A stretch of 64,000 nt of DNA from Boswellia sacra (lineage: Eukaryota; Streptophyta; Magnoliopsida; Sapindales; Burseraceae). The notes beneath the pieces were generated by a model. That model was given only the letters and a program-made list of their open reading frames with translations, searched no databases and was not told where the DNA came from. Location of the stretch: positions 507,501 through 571,500 of the forward strand of contig SNVD02013097.1 of the NCBI GenBank assembly GCA_013180625.2, given 5' to 3'. The position numbers and the translations under genes are program-made. Shown piece by piece: positions 11,627-23,892 of this stretch (positions are counted from its first letter, which is position 1; every line of letters starts with the position of its first letter).

Positions 11627-14049
11627 GATGATCATCAAAATGTTGAATGAAGATGTGATTTCTTTTAATGATTTGATTTAACTTTAGTGGAGAGTTCTTT
11701 TCCTGAAAACGATGTAACTACATAAACGTTGCAATGCCCATTTGTGTGGCCTTGAGGCGGGCAGTCAATCTTTTCAAGTGGTTCTATCGCTATTATCAGT
11801 CCATTAATTTCTTACAGGGATGTTTGTGTCTTAATTTTTGTAGCTTGCACTATTGTATAACACGAGTTTTTTCGTATATATCAACAATTTTAATTGGTTT
11901 TTTCCAATTCAGTGTTTCTTGGTGGTCACATCCATGCCACATTAATTCTACGGTTCAAGAAACTTTAACCTCCAAATCCTGAAATATCAACCACATTCCA
12001 GAAAGTTTTAAGCCAACCATATAATTTTTTTTCAAAAAGAATAAATTAAAATAAAACAATTGGAGTAATTCATCAACCATCAACCTGCTATACCTGCTTC
12101 ATGTTTCATAAAATTTATCAAACTCAGAATATTAAATTTTTAGGTAAACAAATTTAATGTTGGGGTCTAGAAGGACGAAAACCTTCAGAATTTTGGTGGT
12201 GGATGGAAACCCATGGCTGCAGGTACATTTATGGTTTTATTAAATAAAAGAATACAGTAAAATTTTAAGAATAATATAAGAACATTTAATATATTTTATA
12301 ATTTTTTAAAAAGCTTAAAAAGAGTTTTTTCTAAAAGTTTCAATTTTGGGTTTCTCTTAGTAGATATAAAACAACTTTTTTAATCATTTATAAATTTTTC
12401 TCAAGTGAAAGCTAAATGACACACAATTTTTTTAAAAGAGCTTTTGACATTAAAAATACTCTTATGATCAGTTAAAAAACCCAACCAAACATATTCTAAA
12501 TCAAATAAAATAAGTAAAATATATGATGTTTGAGAAAAAATTAACTCAGACTTCGTATCAAAAAATAATTATCCCCTAAATGTATCTTTTGCACACCCAA
12601 CAGTCAAATGGCAATATGTAATGAATATCAAAATCCTCGACACTAAACCATTTTGATCTAGAATTAATGTAATCATCTGGCTGTAAACCAAGTTCGATTA
12701 TATCATCCAGTTCATGTGTTCAAAGGTCTTTTACTATGTTATTAACACAATAATCTATTGAGTCAACATCCGAATCTTCCATGCAAATCCCATAACAACC
12801 TCTTGCATAGTGGCTGTGCGATTATTACACTTTCTAGGCATATTGCTGCAAGCACAGACTCATTCTAATTGTACCAACTAATGTAGGGCATTGTGTATTA
12901 GAAAGGCGACTGATGTTAATTAGAAAATCACAATATATTAACAATATATTAATTCGAAATAAATATCGATTTCTTTGAACTTCAAATTTGTTAATTTTCC
13001 CAAGAAATATCAAGAATAGAAAATTGGAGAAACCTTGTTTATTTTAGGGTGGGGCTGTTTGCACCCAATTTTTTGATGAATCCACCTACTTTTTTTTTCT
13101 GTTAAAATTATTATTACAAAATTAATTGTTCATTTATCAATTGATAATTAAGTACAATAAAAACTCATTGAAGTATTTCTTTTTTTTCCTAGACATCCAC
13201 TTGAACGCCGATCGTTTTTATTATTAGCTAATTATTTGCCCAATTTTTTCAATTACATTAAAAGAAAAAATTTCATAAAAACATTTCTTATCTTCTTTCT
13301 CTGTGGTTCACCAATCCAGAAAAGACAAAGGATTAAAAACCTTGAAAAAAATCATCTAAAGCAAAGAGTTCTTCGCATCGTGATAGATATGTGGAGAACC
13401 CAACGAACAGGAACAACCAACTGTTTAAATCAAAGGATTAAATCTGGAGTACTCGGAGTATTTACATTTTTTTTTTCTTGCTAGGCAGTAGCCTCCCACC
13501 ATCTACAAAATCATGTAAAGCAAGAAAAGTGGGCATGCTTTACAATTTTTTTTTTAACATATGAAGAAATAAATAAAATATATAGAACATTTTCGTTTTT
13601 TGGTTTTAAGAATAAAGGAGTAATAGTTTTGGTTTTCAAGAACAAAATTATGATAGACTATTGTAAAAGTTTTTATTGCTTAGGAAAAAAATTATTATTT
13701 AGTGGGTACGAAGATTAAGATGGAGGGTTTATTTAGGAAAATAATTAATTATAAAAGATTTGTAATACGGTTATATTTGGTAATAGGGTGGGAATATGAA
13801 GTAAAATTGAATGTTTCAAATTCAAGAAAAGGGTTCATTTAATAAATGGGTGTGTTATAATCAACATATTGATGCAAATAGCCTCACCCTAAACATTATG
13901 TGTACAAATGCAACAAATTTTTATTATGTTAGAAGCACGTTTTGTTTAGGGTATTATAGTGTGTTATAATTGCATAAACTACAACAATTTTAGCCCCACC
14001 CTAAACATTAATTATTTGCAACCTAACTTTTCCTACATTGTAGTTTTTT
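11627..14049. other. AT-rich intergenic DNA
   Basis: No gene was recognised on either strand in these 2.4 kb. The frames at 11734-11982 and 13236-13484 are low-complexity translations without family features. The sequence next to the MULE (13840-14040) holds two copies of 'caccctaaacatta', which suggests an older repeat at the MULE target. Confidence 0.55.
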
Positions 14050-14058
14050 ATTATGTTT

Positions 14059-14170
14059 GGAAAAATTAAAAAAAATAGATAAAATTAGTGACCTTTACTA
14101 AAATATGGACACATTTCCAAAACTTTTGATGCCATAGACATTTTGAACATGAATTGACTAAAATACCCTT
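14059..14170 (+). repeat. MULE left terminal inverted repeat
   Basis: Outer end GGAAAAATT; pairs with 23275-23385 in reverse complement at roughly 85-90% by eye. Flanked by the 9-bp target duplication. Confidence 0.9.
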
Positions 14171-14524
14171 CATTCATTCATTGTTGAAAAGAAAGAAGAA
14201 AGAAACATCTGTCACTCCTTCCTCCACTCCACTATCCAAAACACCCTTCAACACCTATGTTTCATCTCATGGTTTAATTTTAGAGTTGAAGCTGAGCAAC
14301 AAGTGCTAAGCAACTCTTTGTAATCTCTCTCTAAATGGTACAAGAATGTTGAATTAGGTTGTAATTTTTTCATTATTTCTTGTTTTCGTAGCTTTCAACC
14401 ACATTATCTAACTTAAAATATGAACATGTATGTGAATTAAGCTTAGACATAGTGCGGTTTTTGCCAATATTTGCTGAAAATTGCAAATCCTAGAGAAAAT
14501 CTAGTACTATAGGAGAGGGGGAAG

Positions 14525-14765
14525 AAGACTCGACGTAGTCGAGCGAGATCGCTCGACAAATATGTCGTGTGTCAGATGTACAAGACCGACACTCAATATG
14601 TCGATGGGTCATGTCAAGTGACGAGGGAGTGTGTGGAGGCTATTGTCGAGTGTCGAGTAAGTATGTCCAGTGGAGTGTCGAATGTGTCGATTGTCGAATG
14701 TGTGGATTTTTGTCAGGTGTCGAGTGTCGAGTGTAGTGTTTCGAGCGTCGAGCGTCCAGTTAGAT
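14525..14765. repeat. Left TCGAGTGTC-type subterminal array
   Basis: More than a dozen irregular copies of GTCGAGTGT/CGACACTCG-like units lie between the left inverted repeat and the transposase gene. The same unit fills the mirror position at 21950-22735 and the centre of the palindromic element at 46560-46990. The frames at 14567-14812 and 14609-14791 arise only from this repeat. Confidence 0.8.
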
Positions 14766-15004
14766 TCTGTCAAGATTGGCAGAATTGTCATTCTTGTAAC
14801 CTATTTAAGTAATTTCGTAATGATTTTTTACCCGCGGATCTTATATGATATGTCTTTATTATGCAGGATATGGAAACTTTACGTCATACTTATTCTGTAT
14901 AATGGTTTTTGGATTATGCAAGAGAATAGTGGTTTTTTGTACACCGTGGGAGGGCAAAGCCATTGATAATTTGTAGGTGTACTACTTACTGTATTAGTAC
15001 TGAA

Positions 15005-17640
15005 ATGGGTTGGGATTTTCGTAAGCGTAACATAAGTTTAGAGGTTCAATTTGCTTTTAATGGTGTTTCGCCATTACAGACTCCTATTAAGACTAACAAA
15101 GTTGTTTGTTTTTTTATACAATATTCGTTAGAGGACCAACAGTCATATAGACCACTAATTATCAAAGTTGAAGATAGGAACAAGCAAAGACAAAGGTCAA
15201 GATCGATGTAGTACGAAGGCGGCAACGTTTTTATCATCCTTCTTTGTTTCGCTCAACAAGTGGAAGCAATCAATTAAGTGAGTTCACTCCTATTTGTGCA
15301 CAATTATATTTGAATGATGATGTTGGCATTGATTTTGAGCAATATTCAGGGCATGTAGGGTATGAGTCAGTTGGGGTGTTATGTGAAAATGAAGAAGGGG
15401 TGCTTATGTTGATGCCATTGAGATTAGTACGTCATCTCGATAGCATTAGAGAGTTTGAGAGTTTAGGCAATATTGATGTTAATAATGCTAGTGATGATGT
15501 TAATGATGACGATAGTGGTGATGAAGATTACGATGATGCTAGTGATAGTGTTAATGAGCATGGTGACGACGAGAATGATAATTGCACTATTCGTATTGAA
15601 GATTTGGGTGAGGGTTTGAATGCTTTTATTGTTGATGAGCAGAATATAGACGGTTCACATTTTGTTAATGGTGAACAGACGGAGGTCTTGAATGATGTGA
15701 ATGAGGATGTGCCGTTAACCTTTCCTTCTCCAATTCACTCCACACCTATTCCTTCACTATATGGACATCAACAAGATTCGGTGTTGAATAATGAGTCGGG
15801 AATGGATGCAAATTTTATACATCAAGAAACTAATTTGGGCTCTGAAAATGACAACCGTCAGGCTAACACATTTAGGTGGATGTTGCCGGTTGTGTATTTA
15901 TCATCTGCAGTTGACGATGATGCCACATCGTTTATAGTTGATGGGATTGAGGTTGCAGTTAGGCAAATATTTAACAGCAAAACCGAGCTTCGTGAGAAGT
16001 TATCAAATTCGGCATTAAGACGCAACTTTCAATTCAAGGTGAGGAACTCTAACGCAATAAGGTTTGAGGTCGTATGTTGTGTTGAATCTTCTAAATGGCG
16101 TTTACGTGCCACAAAGGTAGCTGATTCCCATTTCTTCCAAGTGAAAAAGTATAAGAACCATCACACATTTTCCAAAGTCGGACTTCACCCAAATCACAAA
16201 CAGGCAATGGCACATGTTATTGGGAAACATATAAAGAGCAAATTATTCAGGCATCAAGAATATATCGTCCGAAGGATATTATGTTTGATGTTCAGGAGTC
16301 ATTGGGTGTTAATATTACATACAATAAGGCATGGAGGCAAAGGAGGCAGCTTTGCAAGAACTTCATAGATCTCATAAGGAATCATTCGTACTACTTCCCA
16401 AGTATATGTACATAATTGAGAAAGCAAACTTGGGGACCAAAATGACTTTAGAAACTGATGACAATAACCATTTAAATACTTTTTCATGAGTATGGGGCCC
16501 TCTATTGCCAGATTTGTATCATCAATTAGGCCAGTTATCGCAGTTGATGGATCTTTTTTGAAAGGAAAATATAAAGGTACAATGTTTTTGGCTTCTTGTA
16601 TGGATGGAAATAAACAAATATACCCATTAATATTTGGAGTTGGGCATTCTAAAAATGATGACTCGTGAAACTATTTCACGAGACAGTTGTGTGATCATGT
16701 AATATGAAATATCCGAGATCTTGTTTTCATTTTTGACTGCCATTGTAGCATCGAACAAGTTGTTGTTAAAGTTTTTCCTCATGCATTACATGTATTATGC
16801 ACTCATCATTTGAAGGGTAACTTAAAGGCCACGTTCAAGGGCAAAACTTTGTTGGATATATTCTCTCGAGCTGCAAGGACATATCACTGTGTTGATTTTA
16901 ACTATCACATGCAACAAATTGAATCGTATATGCCCGCAGTCACAATTTATCTTCGAGAGATTGGAGTGGATAAATAGGCACGTTCATAGTTTCATGGCTG
17001 ATAGTATAACATCATGATAACAAATATTGCTGAGTCAATGAACAGCTGCTTGCGACATATGCGATTCCTTCTGGTTATATTGTTAACAGATTATTACCAG
17101 GCAAACTTGCAACAATGGTTCTACAAGCGTCGAGAGTTATTTGCTAAGCCAATAAGTTGACAGAGGAGTGTTTAAAAGAAGGTGAACGTATGAAAGTTAT
17201 CAGTATCTCTCTTACTATGTATAAGGTGAGAGGCAACGACTGCGTCAATATCGTTGACATGCATACTTGGACATGCACATGCAGGGTATTTGATCTTGAC
17301 CAACTTTCATATGCACATATATTAGCTGTTTGCAAACATATGAACCTACTGATGTGCCATGATTATTGTGCCCATTAGTATACAATTAAAATATTACTAC
17401 ATGCATATGCTCTACCCGTTGTTCCTATTAGAGTTTGTGAGGATTGGATGGTTCTTGAGGAGGTACGCAGTAGAGTGGTTCTACCGCCAGTCATGAAGAG
17501 ACCAGTAGGTCATCCTTGGAGGAAACGAATCTCTTCGGTCGGTGAGTCTAGTTCGTCTCAAAATTGTGGATGGTATGGAAGTTCTGGGCATAATCATTAG
17601 ACTTGCCAAAACCCAATTCCACTTGATGCTGTTGCAGGGG
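15005..17640 (+). pseudogene. MURA-type MULE transposase, disrupted
   Basis: Decayed DDE transposase of the large MULE. An N-terminal piece (ATG 15005 to stop 15211) is followed by a 374-codon open stretch (15244-16368). That stretch has an acidic Asp-rich region (about residues 80-110) and the MuDR-type DNA-binding region ending FSKVGLHPNHKQAMAHVIG. Frameshifts near 16265 and 16340 interrupt it. The DDE core resumes with IRPVIAVDGSFLKGKYKG (16520-16580) and continues through YPLIFGVGHSKND. There TGG has become TGA at about 16666. Past more stops, FIFDCH near 16735 corresponds to the second catalytic Asp region. A SWIM-type zinc finger (CTC...C-H, 17278-17340) and a damaged zinc knuckle near 17565-17600 (CGWYGSSGHN, one Cys lost) finish it. 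At least five lesions; not functional. Confidence 0.88.
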
Positions 17641-17722
17641 CGCGATGTGATAGGGGATGATGTCTGCCAAATATATGCAATGAGTATTTTTCTTCATGTA
17701 ATTTAATTTGTTTGCTCTATGC

Positions 17723-18015
17723 AATGTAGTGTATTTACATTTTTCCATCAGAGGCTATTTCAAATGACTAAACATTCATTTATGTGACAAAATGTAGTGT
17801 ATTTACATTTTTCCATCAGAGGCTATTTCAAATGACTAAACATTCATTTATGTGTTTTTGTCAATGTATAAAACATTTATGTATGAAACATTCATTTATG
17901 TGCTTTGTCAATGTATAAAACATTCATGTATAAAACGTGTCTTTATGTGCTTTGTCAATGTATAAAACATTCATATATAAAACATTCATTTATGTACTTT
18001 GTCAATATATAAAAC
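17723..18015. repeat. Tandem repeat inside the MULE
   Basis: A unit of about 68 bases (atgtagtgtatttacattttt...aaacattcatttatgtg) is duplicated almost perfectly at about 17725-17785 and 17793-17853. It then decays into three or four copies of a roughly 50-base unit built from 'tttgtcaatgtataaaacattcat'. It lies between the two convergent MULE genes. Confidence 0.85.
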
Positions 18016-18479
18016 TTATATGAAGAAATACATGTATGTACCAATACATAAGAAAAAAACGTATTTACATTTTTGCATACTAACCTTTTCAATTGTCAAT
18101 ACAAGTATGTACCAATACACATGAAGAAAATGTGCTAGTAGACAAAATATCTATACAGGACATATACTCTATAATTGATATATGCAACTGGTCAAATATA
18201 TGTGGGCAAAAATATGTAACTATTCAAAAATATGTAACATGTACCCAAAAATCATGGTACAATGCCTCTACCATGCAGGACACAAAATCATGGTATCCTT
18301 GTGTCTGGCTGTAGCTCAACATCGGCAGGCACATCTGAACGCAGCCCCGTGGTGTCTAAAACGGCCTCCTCCACTTATGGAAGAACGCGATGAGCCCAAA
18401 GATGTAATATCATTCTTCGACAAAGTGTCTCGTCCGTGAATACCTTAATATTTGTCAATGGAACACCCCCAGCTAAGAA

Positions 18480-21400
18480 CTCCTCCTCCAACCTCCTGCT
18501 ATGGTACCTCGAACGAATCCTTGATGCGCTCAATGTCATCAGGGGTTACGGGGTACTCAGGAAAATCGTAAACCTCCATTGACACCATACGTGGTATCAT
18601 TTTTACTAGGCATTGGACTGTGCCCCTCACTGTGTTGGTGGAATTGTATGCAATATATGAGTCATATATGACTATCACATGGCAATTCAAATCCATCTCG
18701 GCTGCCACCCAATGTTCGCTCCCGATGTTAATAGGGACATAGAGCTTAAAAGAAAGTAGATAACATGAAAATCAGTCATAACATTTTCATTAAAACAACA
18801 CATACTAACACATTAAATCTAAATGGACTCACCCTATCCATATCGATCGATGGTCGTCCAATGAGAGGCATGTTCCCAAGGAGAAATTGGACAATATCTG
18901 ACTCGTTCACCCAGTCAATATCATCCAATTTATCCGTAAATTGCATCTAAACAAGTATGGTTAGCTAACTCTTGAATAGGCATAAGTATGGAATAAAAAA
19001 TATACTATAATTTCATATGTTTTGCAAATACCTATCCAGAAAGTTGTGTCTAGGAAGGCAGACCTCTGGACAATACCTACTCTCATTTCTCAAGCTCTAC
19101 AGTGTAACATCCACAAGTAGCTGTCAATATGTTTCATATAGTAATAGTAATCAATAAATATTGCAATAGTATATTGGTCAGGAAGAGACAACAAAGAGTA
19201 AAAAAAACCTCAGATCCAAGCCACCTAGTCGGCGTGGTCAACGTCATGAAGAACTCATACCAAGCAAAGCAGACGCCCAAGTCAACATCGCCTGATGCCT
19301 CACTCATCCATCTATCGAAGCTTATACAATCAGCATTGGGTGTGAGAGCATGTGGGTCAAATAGTGAAACCCAAGTCCACAAGATGCTATGAGATTCATT
19401 GTCTACATCCTGTGACACCGCCTCCTAATGCTGTAAAGTGGGCTACTTTGCGGGCTGAACAACTGAATCCTTTATGGGTTGAACAACTGGATCCTCCGGC
19501 TTTACATGTGAAACATCATAGGCTGTCTCATGTGGCACGACCCTCACTCTCTTTCTACACAAGGGACTGACAAAGGGGCTTCATTTATACTTTCTCAAAA
19601 ACAGTCATCGACCTTGAAGGGAAACGAAGCCCGGGAGAGCAACATCGAGGACAGGAACACTTGTGTCCAAAAGGTCAGGTTCTTTTACCTCCTGACCGTC
19701 ATCATCATCACCCACACCATCATTTGAATCCTGTATTATAGCAAACCATCACAACAGGTTAAGCGTCGTGCCATCATGAAAATCATTAATTATGTTATTA
19801 ATTTGTACAACGTACCGTGGCAGTGTATCTAAGGTGGCCACCCAATAGTACAACAGCCTAATGCAGAAGTACTATCTCCTCTCGTATGTCCTTGTTTTCC
19901 ACCCGTAATATTGTTATCTCCTCTTGGAGTCCCACAAGCTCACATAAAACTGTGCTTTCCAAGCCATCATGAACAGCTACGGCTGTATGTCATCATTCAA
20001 AATCAACATGAGAAACTAACCAACTAGTAATGTAAACAGGAAAGTATACATAATAAATTTTCAATAAATACCTTTGAACTGGAAGGGACATCACGTATAG
20101 GAGGGGAAATGTCACCAGTAGGTGATCGTGCGGCCCGAAGGACGAACCAACTTGCATGTAAGACCATAACTCTCGAATGTAGTAGGTGCAGGACTAATGA
20201 GGGAAGCGACATACGAAGACCGTACACGATCATCTAGAGGACCGACTGTGTCGATGACTACCCCCACATCATGTCTATGAGGGGAACTATGCCCAATGGG
20301 AGGAATTTTTTATGGATCCTCATGACATAACTCTCGTATGTAAGAGGTGTAGGACTAAGGGGGAAAAAGGGCAACGGAGACTGCAAGTTATCATCTAAAG
20401 GACTGGTTGTATCGATGACTAGCCCCACGTTATGTCTAATAAGGAAACTATGACCAAGAGGAGGTGGAGCTAATGGATCCTCTGTAGGAAGTAGCTAAAT
20501 CGTCTCTACAGGTAGTAAAGGAGCATCCACCAGATGCCGCCAATGCCACATGTGTACCTTTATGGATGGCAACTACTACAATAAGGCTAATATACTAATC
20601 AGTGGTCTGCTTCACCTCAGATGGCTCCAAAAAGATGAGTGGACGAGCCTGCATTATCAAATAAGCCATCAAATTAAACAGTTATTCGCTGTGATCGATA
20701 ACAGGAAAAATAATTAGTGAAACCTGACATACCCTCCTCTTAACTAACATGACATTGTATTTGAGATGTATTCTGACGGGGTTTTTTGTGTCTCCCACTT
20801 CAGCAAGCACGATATCCTCTCTGCAAACACTCTGTTCGCTCACCCATATGTTGTGTCAATGTATGGCACAACCTCGTATAACCAAATCTTAATAATATAA
20901 TGTTTTTGATTGACAATAGGTATTTCAAAATGTTATTCAAATAAACTAATAAACACGTCTAACATTTGTTTTTCAATATGTACCTGAATAGCATAAGGGT
21001 ACCTTTCTAAGTTATATATCTCGGAATGCTTCCCTTTCCCTATTACCTTCTTCTTCTTCGCTTCCAATTGTTTCTTATACTTTTCCAACCTCCCATCCAA
21101 AGCTTTTTTCATCTCGTTAAGTGTCTTATTATAAGACACTGAACCCTATGGATATTCATTAAAACTGTCCAATGTGTTGACAAAATTTAACCACTTATAG
21201 GAGACATATCAACGTCGATACCGTCCCATGAAAAATAGCTCCAGAATGTAATACAAGGCCAGCTTTACAACATCCTTATCTGGCATAGCTGACACATTTA
21301 ATGGCTGACGTCTCGAATAGAAATGCATGAGATCCATGTCCTGACCCCTAAAGTATGTATCCAATAAATGGCATGGATTCAAGACATTGGGTATTGGTGG

Positions 21401-21880
21401 CATCGGGGTAGCAAATTTCAAACCAGTCACCAAACCAAACTCATAGGCAGAAAAACGAATAAGTCTTCCTTGAAAAAAAAACATAATAAGCCAATAATGG
21501 TTAAAAAACAAAACTATAATGATCAAATGCTAAAACATAAAATTAGTTAAATGCATTGTAGTTCGAACGCCATAGTTTTACCTTCAATAAGGAACCAAAT
21601 TTCTTCATTATACCCCACTGTATTAACCTCCCACTCAAGCACATTGTACACCAAACTGAGATGGAAAGGACAGCTCCTGAATGTCTAGGAGAAATCCAAA
21701 ACATGTATTACGAAACATGTTTCGTTGCCTCTCATTCAACTTCGAACGAATTCATTCTATGCAGTCCAAACTGGTTAAGTTGGTGATAATCGCATGGTAG
21801 TGCTCATCATACAGAGTCTTCAAAGTGAAGGAGAGCCCAAATTCATTTGCCATTTGCTTCAACCTGCAAAAAAAAAAAAA
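18480..21880 (-). pseudogene. DUF1985/Ulp1 (C48) cysteine-protease-like gene of the MULE, disrupted
   Basis: Pieces in gene order from right to left. About 21870-21580 holds an N-terminal segment with NERQRNMFRNTCFGFLLDI, broken by a frameshift. An exon at 21526-21209 contains LIRFSAYEFGLVTGLKF, the hallmark of the DUF1985 domain. At 21139-20983 is a Lys-rich segment from SYNKTLNEMKKAL to YPYAIQV. At about 19280-19205 is WYEFFMTLTTPTRWLGSE. At 19105-19030 is RNESRYCPEVCLPRHNF. An exon at about 18950-18835 ends at a GTGAGT donor. The Ulp1 core at 18745-18499 has GSEHWVAAEMDLNCH, giving the His and Asp of the protease triad, then IYDSYIAYN. I find no DCG-type cysteine motif downstream, so the catalytic Cys has been lost. 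Such genes are known passengers of Kaonashi MULEs; their role is unknown. Exon borders are only partly determinable. Confidence 0.75.
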
Positions 21881-21949
21881 AACAATACGTGATAGTTATA
21901 TATGATGGAAAAAAGGCAAAAAACAAGGCTAAAACATGCAATATGCCAA

Positions 21950-22735
21950 AACGCTCGACATAACTTAACGAAACTCGACAAACTCGCAGAGCTCGAATAA
22001 ATAAATCGACGCTTGAACTCCATTGAGTGTCTGAAGAAACTTATGCTGGGTTACTGGAACTGACATACACGAAGTCAGACATCCGACTATTCGACTATGT
22101 CGGATGTCAGCCTCATCGAGTGTCAGATTCAAAATTTGACAAAGTATCGTCTTCGGATTCGTCTGCCCGGCTTCGAGTCATATCAAATTTTGTAATCGAC
22201 ACTCGACGTAAGTTGTTTTCACTTTCATCGATTGTCAGTTTCACGTTAACCGACAATAGCATTCGAAGCCTATGAAACTAACACTCGTCATTCCCCAATT
22301 ACATGTCGTCGAGTGTCGGATATATGGTTTTCGCACACTAGATATTGATTTACATGAAACTAACACTTGATATCTTTGTAAATGCCTTGATAGCGAGTGT
22401 CGATTACGGCATCCGACGGGACTCGACACATTTTGTCGACGTAACTAGTTTCACTTTCATTGAATGTCAGTTTCACGTTAATCGATAATTGACTCCGAAG
22501 CCCATGAATCCCACACTCGACATCCCCAATTACATTGTCGTTGAGTTTCAGATTCATGGTTTTGATGCATCAGATGTCGTTTACATGAATTGACACTCGA
22601 TGTCTTCGTAAATGCACTGATGGTGAGTGTCGGTTGATGCATCCGACGGGACTCGAAATATTTTGTCGGGTGTCAAGCGCAGATCGACACTTGCCATCAT
22701 CTACGTTGCGACGAAACTCGTCGATTTCTACCATT
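21950..22735. repeat. Right TCGAGTGTC-type subterminal array with internal tandem duplication
   Basis: It is rich in CGACACTCG/TCGAGTGTC units and related TCGGATGTC variants. A segment starting 'tttcactttcat' and including 'gtcagtttcacgttaa' occurs at about 22215 and again at about 22450, a tandem duplication with a period near 235 bases. It mirrors the left array at 14525-14765. Confidence 0.8.
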
Positions 22736-23100
22736 TTTATATACATCCAACCAAAAAAGCATCCGAATTACACTATATTTAGCCCACAAACACATAATAA
22801 GCATAAAATATGATCGAAAACTCAAATCCCACAATCAAAATCCTTAAATCTAGCCCAAATTCCTAATTAATTCAAATTTGAAAATTTTCTATACATATCT
22901 CTAATCCTTCAGGTTATGCCTAATCTAAGCATTATTTTCAATCTTCACAAGGCCAATATCACTTCAAACAATCAAGAAAACAAGCAAAAATTTAAAAAGA
23001 AATAAATACCAAACTTACCCGATTGCTCTTTCTTCTCTCCTCCTTTCTCTTGCTTCTCTCCTAAAAGGTTCCAAATGTATTTGCTCCTTGGGTGAACAGA

Positions 23101-23135
<35 letters not shown>

Positions 23136-23274
23136 CCATAGTGTTGTGTTTCGGACTGCTAGCTTCGACGGTGTCAAGGCGTATCGAAAGTTCAACAATA
23201 GAGCTTTATAGAATAGGAAGAGGTAAGTGAAGGGAAGAGGAAAATAAAGAGTTGATTGAATAAATTGAATTCCT

Positions 23275-23385
23275 AAGGATATTTTAGTCAATTCACCTTT
23301 AAAGTGTCTATGGCATCAAAAGTTTTGAGGATGTGTCCATATTTCAGTAAAGACCCCTAATTTTGTTTATTTTTTGAATTTTTCC
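23275..23385 (-). repeat. MULE right terminal inverted repeat
   Basis: Reverse complement of 14059-14170; the outer end reads AATTTTTCC, followed directly by the target duplication ATTATGTTT. Confidence 0.9.
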
Positions 23386-23394
23386 ATTATGTTT

Positions 23395-23892
23395 TAGGGT
23401 GGGGATTAATCAAGGAATTGGCCTATTTACATAGCTTATTTTTCCTTTTTTTGAACAAAAATAAACTAAAATATTAGAAAATAAAAGTATTATTGGACAT
23501 GATCGAGATTAAAGTCATTGGAGCTCAAATAGTCTATTGAATAATATAAGTGGCAGTACATTTCAAATTAATCGCTAGAAACATAATTAGTATTGTACTA
23601 CTTATGTTTTTGTTTTTGTTCTCATCAATCAGAAGAATAATCTATGGCAGTAATTTTTTTTTCTGTTGATAGATTATGAAGATGATGAAAAGGATAAAGA
23701 AATTCAGACAAAGAAAAAGAAAATAACTAACTCAATCCTATAACAATTTCATCAAACAAGGAATGAGTTCATTGTATAATAGATTATGAAATTTTAAGAT
23801 CATTTCTGTAGTTTTTTTATATTAGTGGTTTACTATATCATATAAACTAACTAAAGATGAAAATAAAATGGGCATAAAAAGTAAAGATTATA
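23395..23892. other. Intergenic DNA, nothing recognised
   Basis: AT-rich sequence between the MULE and the next element. No coding or repeat structure was noticed. Confidence 0.5.

Larger units (their letters stand above)
14059..23385 (+). mobile_element. Mutator-like element (MULE) carrying MURA and DUF1985/Ulp1 genes, 9.33 kb
   Basis: A perfect 9-bp target duplication, ATTATGTTT, lies at 14050-14058 and 23386-23394. The ends are inverted repeats beginning GGAAAAATT that stay alignable for about 110 bases (14059-14170 against 23275-23385). They share 'AATATGGACACAT' and 'AAACTTTTGATGCCATAGACA'. Inside, left to right, are a TCGAGTGTC-rich subterminal block, a plus-strand MURA transposase pseudogene, a tandem repeat, a minus-strand gene with DUF1985-like and Ulp1-protease-like segments, and a second TCGAGTGTC block. 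A MURA plus an oppositely oriented Ulp1-like gene is the arrangement known from Kaonashi-type MULEs in plants. Both genes carry stops and frameshifts, so the copy cannot move on its own. Confidence 0.92.
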
